Shown: positions 1 to 5,472 of the stretch, in pieces | How the letters are laid out: the number at the start of each line of letters is the position of its first letter | Numbering within the stretch: the first letter of the stretch is position 1 | Source: Chitinophagales bacterium | GTDB lineage: Bacteria > Bacteroidota > Bacteroidia > Chitinophagales > JADIYW01 | Assembly: GCA_020848315.1 (NCBI GenBank) | Contig: JADLAH010000142.1 | Span: 1-5,472 of the forward strand | Length of the DNA stretch: 5,472 nucleotides | Direction: 5' to 3' | The notes under the pieces: model-generated | Database searches by the model: none | What the model was told of the DNA's origin: nothing | What the model saw: only the letters and a program-made list of their open reading frames with translations | Made by a program: the position numbers and the translations under genes

Positions 1-251
1 GAAATCTCAATATCGTCCGGATAAAATAAAGGCTGAATAAACTTGCATTCGAGTTTACCTACCACAATCTGTATGCCTTCCTCCAGCAGCAGTTTCCACA
101 AACCCGATTCATACATAAAATGCACACGGCCCGTCTCAAAATAGCGGAAATACGTAACATTATTCACGTGATTGAAGGCATCCATTTCGCCCCACAATAC
201 GCGTTGGCGGACAGGAAACGGATATTTGAGATTTTGATCGGCTGTACTCAT
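1..251 (-). CDS. Acyl-CoA thioesterase, hotdog (4HBT/YbgC-like) fold, N-terminal 83 residues
   Basis: Probably hydrolyses acyl-CoA thioesters to free acid and CoA in the cytoplasm; the substrate cannot be told from this fragment. Only the first 83 codons are present, of the roughly 130-150 usual for the family; the rest lies beyond the left edge. The hallmark is visible at residues 20-42: WGEMDAFNHVNN, then YFRYFETGR. In the 4-hydroxybenzoyl-CoA thioesterase/YbgC family the Asp of this motif (D24 here) is the catalytic residue, and the following segment forms the long hotdog helix. Residues 66-82 (KLECKFIQPLFYPDDIEI) match the following beta strand and 'P-x-x-x-x-D-x-I' turn. The ATG at 251 is chosen because the frame upstream meets a TGA inside the terminator with no other good start between. 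It follows secDF on the same strand but is cut off from it by a terminator and has its own consensus promoter. Family is fairly sure; the physiological role is unknown. Confidence 0.85.
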   Translation of the reverse strand, partial: MSTADQNLKYPFPVRQRVLWGEMDAFNHVNNVTYFRYFETGRVHFMYESGLWKLLLEEGIQIVVGKLECKFIQPLFYPDDIEI

Positions 252-255
252 GGAA

Positions 256-286
256 CAAACATAAAAAAACCTCCCGATGTTTCAAA
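256..286 (-). promoter_or_regulatory. Bacteroidota-type promoter (TTTG-N19-TATGTTTG) for the thioesterase gene
   Basis: On the minus strand TTTG (286-283) is followed after exactly 19 bases by TATGTTTG (263-256), a full match to the Bacteroidota housekeeping sigma consensus (-33 TTTG, -7 TAnnTTTG). Transcription would be expected to start about 4-8 bases further on, around 252-248, which is at or beside the ATG at 251. The -33 element sits in the apical part of the secDF terminator hairpin and the -7 element begins on the last T of its T-tract. The match is seen directly; activity is inferred. Confidence 0.6.
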
Positions 287-296
287 CGCCGGGAGG
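263..296 (-). terminator. Intrinsic terminator of secDF
   Basis: A perfect 7-bp GC-rich stem is formed by CCTCCCG and CGGGAGG (arms 290-296 and 270-276), with possible inner pairing GTT/AAC (279-281 with 285-287) closing a tiny loop. On the minus strand it is followed at once by seven Ts (269-263), the classic rho-independent layout. It begins 25 bases after the secDF stop codon, so it should end the secDF transcript. On the plus strand the stem is followed by TTGTGTTTTT, so it could also act weakly in the other direction, but no plus-strand gene is present to need it. Confidence 0.85.
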
Positions 297-321
297 TTGT
301 GTTTTTATTATGTCGTACCGC

Positions 322-3300
322 TTATTTCTTTTTAGCAGCCGGCTGATTTTCTTTGTAGCTGTCTTTGTTTTTATCCAGATCGTACATAATCGGAGATGCG
401 ATAAATACGGAAGAGTACACCCCTACCAATACCCCGATTAACATCGCGAAAGAGAAACCTTTCAGAACTGAACCACCGAAGAGGAACAATATCAGCACCA
501 CAATGATTACGGTGAACGCTGTATTGAATGTTCTGGATAAAGTGCTGTTAATCGCAGCATTCATCGTTTCTTTCATATCCGCGTTCGGACGTTCTTTGAG
601 GTATTCTCTCAGACGGTCAAAGATGATTACGGTGTCATTCAGCGAGTAACCGATGATGGTTAAAATCGCCGCGATGAAGTTGGCGTCTACCTCCATGGAG
701 AATGGCAATATGCCGTGCAACAGGGAGAATACAGCGATTACAGCAAATGCATCGTGCGCGGTAGCCGCGAGTGCACCGACAGAGTATCCGTATTTTCTGA
801 AACGAATGAGGATATAAATAAAGATAACAAGCAGTGACAATACGGTAGCGAGTACGGAACTGCGTTTGAAATCCTGCGAGATAGTAGGGTCTACTTTGGT
901 AGAACTCATCAGATTCACCCGCTTGAAGTTTTCATAAGATGTATTCGGCATGAATTGCTTTAACCCTTCATACACCGCCATCTCTACCTGACCATCCACT
1001 TCTTTTCCGGTTTTATTAATCAGATAAGAAGTCGTCAGTTTCACTTGGTTGGCAGAACCGAATTGTTTTACGACGGTTCCGGCACCCAATGTTTTATTCA
1101 ATGCATTGCGCACTTCATTGGTATTTACCGCATTCTCAAAGCGGACTTTATACTCACGGCCACCTTTGAAGTCGATACCCATTTCAAATCCACGAGTAAA
1201 GAAAGACACCATACCGACCAGAATAAATACCGTAGATATCGCGTAAGTGATTTTTCTTTTTCCGATGAAATCAAAGTTGATACCTTGCAGGAAGTTTTTC
1301 GTCATTTCAGAAAAATAGGTAATAGATTTACCTTTTTCTCTTCTGTTGTCGAGGATAATTTTGGTCAGCAATACCGCAGTGAATAAAGTGGTAGCGATAC
1401 CGATAATCAACGTGATGGCGAAACCGCGCACCGCACCGATACCGATTACCGCGAGAATGATAGCGGTCAGTAATGTCGTGATATTACCATCCAGAATCGC
1501 GGCATAAGAATGTTTGAAACCTTCCTGAATAGATACCCACAGCCCTTTTCCGGCTCTGTGTTCTTCTTTCACACGCTCATAGATAATTACGTTGGCATCT
1601 ACCGCCATACCGAGTGTGAGCACGATACCCGCGATACCCGGCAATGTCAGCGTGAAGCCGAAGGCCGCCATCAGACCGATAATCATGAAAAGGTTGAGCA
1701 ATAACACGACGTTGGCAATCATACCGGCACCTGCATAGAAGAATATCATGAAGATGACAATCAGGATAAAGCTGGCTGCCATAGACAGCAAACCTGCGTT
1801 GATAGATTGTTTACCCAAAGAAGGTCCTACGAGTTCTTCTTCAATGATTCTAGCGGATGCAGGCAATTTACCTGTTTTCAGTACATTGGCTAAGTCAACC
1901 GCTTCCTGTACATCAAACGCGCCGCTGATCTGAGAATTTCCACCGTCAATCACATCGTTCACAGTCGGTGCAGAATACACCTGATTGTCCAACACGATAG
2001 CGATATTGTTGCCGATATTTTTACGGGTAAGGTCTCTCCATGATTTACCGCCCAGGGTGTTCATTTGCATGCTCACCACCACCTGACCGGTCTGGTCATA
2101 GTCCTGACGGGCTTGTGTTACCACACTGCCATCCAATGGTGCCTTACCATTATTGGTATTTTTCTTAATAGCGTATACGGAATAGAATTTCTGCTTGTCG
2201 CCGAATGGTTTGGCAGAATACAGGAATTCGATATCTTTCGGGAATACCGCACGAACCTGCGGATTGTTGAAGTATGCTGTCAATGTCGCAGTATCCAGTG
2301 CGCTAACATAACCGATTACCGGCGAAGCCTGGAATCTGTTTTGGTCGTCAACAGCAGGTTGGAATACGGAGAAGAATGGATTTTCATTTCTGAAATTCTC
2401 CATTTGTTTAGCCTGAGATGTATCCTGTTTTTGCTCTTTGGCACCTGTCAGCGGATTGATAACAGCGGAAGAATCGCTGTTGCCGCCGGTCAGTACGTCT
2501 TTTACTTTTGCAGCTACCGTACTGTCTTTGTTCAGGTCTTTCTGAGTATCCAGGAAGTTTTTCAATACGGTGTTTGCCTCATTGATAGACTGAGCAATTT
2601 CTGTAGCTTTGTATGTTTCCCAGAATTCGAGACTGGCCGTTGCCTGAAGGAGTTTTCTCACACGCGCCGGATTATCGACACCTGCAATCTCTACGGTGAT
2701 GCGGCCACGGTTCGGCTCGAGTGTCACGGTAGGCTGCTTGGTACCGAACTGGTCGATACGGGACTGAATGATGTTGTATGTTCTGGTGATTGCATCGCCG
2801 GACTGTGCGCGGATGAACTTCTCCACGTCGGAATCGGAGCTTTCTACCGAAATATCATCTTTATTATTTCTCGTAGCAAAGATTTGCGCCAGTCTTGCGT
2901 TCGGGCTCAGTTCTTTGTATGTTTTAATAAATAAAGTAACATAGTCACTGTTGGCCGTTATCATTCTCTGCTCCGCAATTTCCAGTGCTTTGTTGAAATT
3001 CGGATCTTTGCTGTTGTCAGATAATGAAAGCAGCAACTCTTTCAGTGACACCTGCAATACCACGCTCATACCGCCTTGCAGGTCGAGACCGAGGTTCAGC
3101 TGTTGCTCCTTACAGGATTTGTAGGTATTCCACAGATACACTTTTTCATTGGAAATGGAATCGAGGTATCTGTTTTTGTAGTTGATGCGTTGCTGATGGA
3201 TGGAATCCTCATATAAAAACTGCGCCAGCTGATTGCCGGGATACAATTTTGCAGGATCCGCCATCGGGATGCTTTTCTCTGCCTGTGCGACAGCAGTAGA

Positions 3301-3402
3301 CTCTACCTGATTTACTTTGTATGTGAAGGATAAGCAATAAATACATATCAACACAATGAATGCCGTTAAAACAACGAGCGCCGTTCTTGTTCCTTTACCC
3401 AT
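322..3402 (-). CDS. secDF: Fused protein translocase subunit SecDF
   Basis: Inner-membrane partner of SecYEG that uses the proton gradient to help pull exported proteins into the periplasm. It is a single-chain SecD+SecF fusion, 1026 residues, close to the usual Bacteroidota form. Layout: TM1 about 7-28; periplasmic P1 domain about 30-530 with LGLDLQGG at 104-111; five SecD membrane segments about 538-684; SecF begins with TM7 about 718-736, GIDFKGG at 742-748 and periplasmic P4 to about 840; five more membrane segments about 849-1004; short Lys-rich tail. The proton-relay residues known from characterised SecDF are kept: Asp602 in GMAVDAN, Asp923 in GYSLNDT, Asp929 in FDR and Arg957 in LSRT. 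The P1 head has a long hydrophilic insert (about 265-440). The ATG at 3402 directly precedes TM1. It lies 82 bases downstream of a T9SS cargo gene and is followed by a strong terminator. No truncation or frameshift is seen. Confidence 0.98.
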   Translation of the reverse strand: MGKGTRTALVVLTAFIVLICIYCLSFTYKVNQVESTAVAQAEKSIPMADPAKLYPGNQLAQFLYEDSIHQQRINYKNRYLDSISNEKVYLWNTYKSCKEQQLNLGLDLQGGMSVVLQVSLKELLLSLSDNSKDPNFNKALEIAEQRMITANSDYVTLFIKTYKELSPNARLAQIFATRNNKDDISVESSDSDVEKFIRAQSGDAITRTYNIIQSRIDQFGTKQPTVTLEPNRGRITVEIAGVDNPARVRKLLQATASLEFWETYKATEIAQSINEANTVLKNFLDTQKDLNKDSTVAAKVKDVLTGGNSDSSAVINPLTGAKEQKQDTSQAKQMENFRNENPFFSVFQPAVDDQNRFQASPVIGYVSALDTATLTAYFNNPQVRAVFPKDIEFLYSAKPFGDKQKFYSVYAIKKNTNNGKAPLDGSVVTQARQDYDQTGQVVVSMQMNTLGGKSWRDLTRKNIGNNIAIVLDNQVYSAPTVNDVIDGGNSQISGAFDVQEAVDLANVLKTGKLPASARIIEEELVGPSLGKQSINAGLLSMAASFILIVIFMIFFYAGAGMIANVVLLLNLFMIIGLMAAFGFTLTLPGIAGIVLTLGMAVDANVIIYERVKEEHRAGKGLWVSIQEGFKHSYAAILDGNITTLLTAIILAVIGIGAVRGFAITLIIGIATTLFTAVLLTKIILDNRREKGKSITYFSEMTKNFLQGINFDFIGKRKITYAISTVFILVGMVSFFTRGFEMGIDFKGGREYKVRFENAVNTNEVRNALNKTLGAGTVVKQFGSANQVKLTTSYLINKTGKEVDGQVEMAVYEGLKQFMPNTSYENFKRVNLMSSTKVDPTISQDFKRSSVLATVLSLLVIFIYILIRFRKYGYSVGALAATAHDAFAVIAVFSLLHGILPFSMEVDANFIAAILTIIGYSLNDTVIIFDRLREYLKERPNADMKETMNAAINSTLSRTFNTAFTVIIVVLILFLFGGSVLKGFSFAMLIGVLVGVYSSVFIASPIMYDLDKNKDSYKENQPAAKKK

Positions 3403-3424
3403 ATTGGACGATTAAATTAGGGTG

Positions 3425-3456
3425 CGAATATAAGTATTCTGCTCAAAATACAGAAA
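3425..3456 (-). promoter_or_regulatory. Weak promoter-like sequence upstream of secDF
   Basis: The 82-base gap before secDF contains TATATTCG (3432-3425), matching the Bacteroidota -7 consensus TAnnTTTG at 7 of 8 positions defined by length (one mismatch, C for T). TTTCTG (3456-3451) lies 18 bases upstream where a -33 TTTG is expected, but it is imperfect. The start would fall near 3420, giving a leader of about 17 bases. No Shine-Dalgarno sequence precedes the ATG, which is normal for this phylum. Apart from this I see nothing in the gap; secDF may instead be read from upstream. Confidence 0.25.
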
Positions 3457-3484
3457 TGATTAATGCACATTCTGATACAATGCG

Positions 3485-5071
3485 TTAACAAACCGCCACT
3501 TTTGTGGTTTGTACGGTGCCGTTTTGCAAAACAGCGTGTATTATATAGATGCCGGGAGCGAGTGCAGGCAGCTGAAGCGGCGCCTGTGGCTGGCCTGTTT
3601 CCAATATTTTGGCACCTGATGCGGAGAAGATAGTCAACGTCTGCACCGAGGCTGCATGGTCAAAGTGCAAGTGTCCGTCGCGGATAAAAAACTGCAAATC
3701 GGTATTGCGCTGATCCGGGTAGAGCGCGGTGGACACCGGTCGGAGCGCCACACGGATGGTATCGCACTGTCCGCTGGTGAGCGTCAGGCTCAGGGTTTCG
3801 GAGATGTAGCCGGCTTTTTCCACACTGACATTAAAAGTGCCGCTTCGCGGAATGCCCGTCTGAAAAAGTCCGTCGATGGCTGTTTTTGCCGTAATGGTCG
3901 TGTCCGTGAACCGGATATTAACGGCGGTCAGTGGCAGTCCGGAGATGGAATCCACCACGATGCCCTGCAGGCGGGCTGCACGGCGGTAGGATGGCTTCAG
4001 CACAAACAGTCCACCTTCAATATCACTCAGAATGAGCGTACTGTCTGAAAAATACGGGTAGGCGCCCCAAACGCCATTAAAAGTGGAACCGGTAAAATTG
4101 TTGGTATCGTAATTACCGACCATCACCACATTATCCGGAACGGATGCGTCAAAAATAGCCACTCCGTTGGTGTAATGCGGCACCACCAGATAGTCGTTCC
4201 ACACATGAACGTTGTGCGGAATGGAGGTTTCCGTTGGTGACATTTTGACAGTAGGCAGCGCCTTTATATTGCTCAGATTCCGGATATCATATACCCCGAT
4301 AGGCGAACTCGGACGTTCATCTGTCGTGAACAGGTATGCACCATTATCCGAGAGCCAGGCATTGTGGGTGAAATTAAAAGGCGTGCTGAACTGGGTAATT
4401 TTCTGCGGACTGCTGCGATTAACGATATTATAGATGGAAAGGGTACCGTTATTGATTTCCGCTTCATACAAAGTATCATTGCGAACGTAGCAGTCGTGTA
4501 CATAACGGGCATTCTGCTTTCCCACATATGTCGGCTGTACAGGATTGGGCTTCAGATCGTACATCACCGTACCATTGACGGAACTGCCCTCTACCGTACA
4601 GATGCCTCCGTTTAAATACAGAAAGCCTTTTTCATCTACAAACAGCGAGTGCGTTTTAAAAATACGGGTCACGGGACTGCTTGTTCCGGTGAAAGAATAG
4701 CTTTTCACACTATCGGGAAGGTATTGTAAATCAATAATCAATATTCCTTCTGAGGTACTTGTACCGTTGTTATCCTGTGAGACATAAGCATAATGACTGT
4801 AAGTTTTCAGTTCTCTCCAGGAGCCGTTTGATCCATCCACAAAGGCGACCTGCACCGGATTGGTCGGCTGGGTGATATCCACAATAGAAGTGCCATCTGT
4901 AGTGCCGACCAATGCATACTGTCGGCCTTTAGCCGTATCTGTATAGCCCCATATACTGGAAGTATTGACCGTATAATTCTTTTTGGATAAAAATGCTATG
5001 TTGTGATTAGCCGCTATTGCAGAAAAAAAACAAAAAGTAAAACTTAAACAAAATACAGCTAATCTAAACAT
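3485..5071 (-). CDS. Secreted choice-of-anchor B family beta-propeller protein with T9SS sorting domain
   Basis: A secreted or surface-anchored protein of unknown function, 528 residues. A Sec signal peptide occupies 1-20 (hydrophobic 4-19, likely cleavage after AIA20); no lipobox is seen. Residues about 38-360 carry seven degenerate LVIVD-type repeats of the form 'GxxIxDxxxPxNPV', e.g. GTTDGTSIVDITQPTNPV (56-73) and TNGVAIFDASVPDNVVMVG (301-319), fitting a seven-bladed propeller; the motifs SSIWGYTD, FTHNAWLSD, IPHNVHVWNDY and FNGVWGAYPY are hallmarks of the choice-of-anchor B family. Residues about 366-445 resemble a carboxypeptidase-regulatory-like beta sandwich (LQGIVVDSISGLPL). Residues about 459-528 fit a type A T9SS C-terminal domain: LTIFSASGAKILE and APGIYIIHAVLQNG. 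Such domains direct outer-membrane passage by T9SS and are usually then removed. The last residue is an unusual Cys. The start is 18 bases after the preceding gene, suggesting one transcript. No enzyme motif is recognised. Confidence 0.9.
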   Translation of the reverse strand: MFRLAVFCLSFTFCFFSAIAANHNIAFLSKKNYTVNTSSIWGYTDTAKGRQYALVGTTDGTSIVDITQPTNPVQVAFVDGSNGSWRELKTYSHYAYVSQDNNGTSTSEGILIIDLQYLPDSVKSYSFTGTSSPVTRIFKTHSLFVDEKGFLYLNGGICTVEGSSVNGTVMYDLKPNPVQPTYVGKQNARYVHDCYVRNDTLYEAEINNGTLSIYNIVNRSSPQKITQFSTPFNFTHNAWLSDNGAYLFTTDERPSSPIGVYDIRNLSNIKALPTVKMSPTETSIPHNVHVWNDYLVVPHYTNGVAIFDASVPDNVVMVGNYDTNNFTGSTFNGVWGAYPYFSDSTLILSDIEGGLFVLKPSYRRAARLQGIVVDSISGLPLTAVNIRFTDTTITAKTAIDGLFQTGIPRSGTFNVSVEKAGYISETLSLTLTSGQCDTIRVALRPVSTALYPDQRNTDLQFFIRDGHLHFDHAASVQTLTIFSASGAKILETGQPQAPLQLPALAPGIYIIHAVLQNGTVQTTKVAVC

Positions 5072-5089
5072 AAATAAAATGTTATAAAA

Positions 5090-5472
5090 CTACTTAACCT
5101 CTACCATTACACCATTTTCTGCTTTCAGGAGATACATAAAGCTATTGTCGTAATAATCCACGCCACCATTTTTACTGTATACCGGCTGGAAGTCAAATCC
5201 GGATTGTGTATTCTCAAAATCCACCTGTGGCAATCGAACAGCTGCAGGAAAAGCTTGTTTTTTGTCCAATAAATTAAACAGATGCATCATAATATCATAC
5301 GCCTGATGCACTATTTCCGTCGGTCTGCGTTCATATTTCTCCTCGAATAAGGTCGCAAATATCTTGTAATTCAGACTGCCGGAACTATAAGGATAAGCCA
5401 CAAAAACATCGTGCGGGTATTTGGCATCCACCAACCCTTTCACCGATTTTGCTGCGGATGATGTGTATATAA
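5090..5472 (-). CDS. Probable type-1 periplasmic-binding-protein-like protein, C-terminal 126 residues
   Basis: Only the C-terminus is present; the frame stays open to the right edge, so the true start lies outside the window and the internal GTG at 5443 should not be taken as one. The pattern SSGSLNYKIFATLFEEKYER, then 'RPTEIVHQAYDIMMHLFNLL', then 'GFDFQPV...GGVDYYDNSFMYLLK' resembles the last part of Peripla_BP_6/receptor-ligand-binding proteins, where 'F...Y...P...A..AYD' is a helix of the second lobe. In Bacteroidota such domains occur in ABC-type substrate-binding proteins and in LysM-containing relatives; which of these this is cannot be told because the N-terminus is missing. It ends in TAG only 18 bases before the T9SS cargo gene, so the two are probably co-transcribed. 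The family call rests on remembered pattern alone. Confidence 0.6.
   Translation of the reverse strand, partial: IYTSSAAKSVKGLVDAKYPHDVFVAYPYSSGSLNYKIFATLFEEKYERRPTEIVHQAYDIMMHLFNLLDKKQAFPAAVRLPQVDFENTQSGFDFQPVYSKNGGVDYYDNSFMYLLKAENGVMVEVK

Noticed and set aside
120..335. 71-codon plus-strand open frame covering the left intergenic region
   Set aside because: It runs antisense to the conserved thioesterase start and through the terminator hairpin into the end of secDF; it has no recognisable protein pattern.
2065..2934. 289-codon open frame on the plus strand opposite secDF
   Set aside because: It lies wholly antisense to a well-conserved part of secDF, the translation shows no recognisable domain, and it looks like a codon-bias shadow. 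No promoter was evident. Ribosome profiling would settle it.
3488..3512. Intrinsic terminator after the T9SS cargo gene
   Set aside because: The stem is bulged, overlaps the last codons and is not followed by a T-tract on the minus strand.
4273..4527. 84-codon minus-strand open frame inside the T9SS cargo gene
   Set aside because: It is an alternative frame of a gene whose main frame carries clear repeat and family motifs throughout.
5072..5099. Promoter for the T9SS cargo gene (TAGTTTTA, near-match to the -7 box, over the TAG stop)
   Set aside because: The last base of the box mismatches and no TTTG lies about 19-21 bases upstream; the 18-base gap suits co-transcription better.
5090..5443. 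A complete 117-residue protein starting at the GTG at 5443
   Set aside because: The frame stays open from that GTG to the right edge, and the sequence resembles the C-terminal part of a longer binding protein, so it is treated as a partial gene.

Overview
The window is a moderate-GC stretch that points to a member of the Bacteroidota. Three things support this: a single fused SecDF protein, a secreted protein ending in a type IX secretion (T9SS) C-terminal sorting domain, and a promoter matching the Bacteroidota consensus TTTG-N19-TAnnTTTG. I cannot place it below phylum from the sequence alone.

All four genes lie on the minus strand, so transcription runs from the right edge to the left. 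In that order they are: (i) the C-terminal 126 residues of a probable type-1 periplasmic-binding-protein-like protein, cut by the right edge (5090-5472); (ii) a complete 528-residue secreted protein of the choice-of-anchor B type, with a predicted seven-bladed LVIVD-type beta-propeller, a carboxypeptidase-regulatory-like domain and a T9SS sorting domain (3485-5071); (iii) a complete 1026-residue SecDF translocase subunit (322-3402); and (iv) the first 83 residues of a hotdog-fold acyl-CoA thioesterase, cut by the left edge (1-251). The gaps are only 18, 82 and 70 bases. There is no gene-free stretch above 100 bases, and no RNA gene, mobile element, CRISPR array or origin was seen.

The first two genes look co-transcribed. 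No clear terminator separates gene ii from secDF, so read-through into secDF is possible, although a weak promoter-like sequence is present. A strong intrinsic terminator follows secDF. The link between genes ii and iii is loose: SecDF helps drive Sec export, the first step for any T9SS cargo. The thioesterase is metabolically unrelated.

The most interesting non-coding signal is at 249-296. The secDF terminator and a consensus promoter for the thioesterase occupy the same bases, which would give the thioesterase a leaderless or nearly leaderless mRNA. The most interesting protein signal is a ring-like register of aromatic and histidine residues (W-H-H-H-H-H-W), one per predicted propeller blade, in the secreted protein. 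Most of the window is otherwise ordinary; I saw no clear evidence of a wholly new system.
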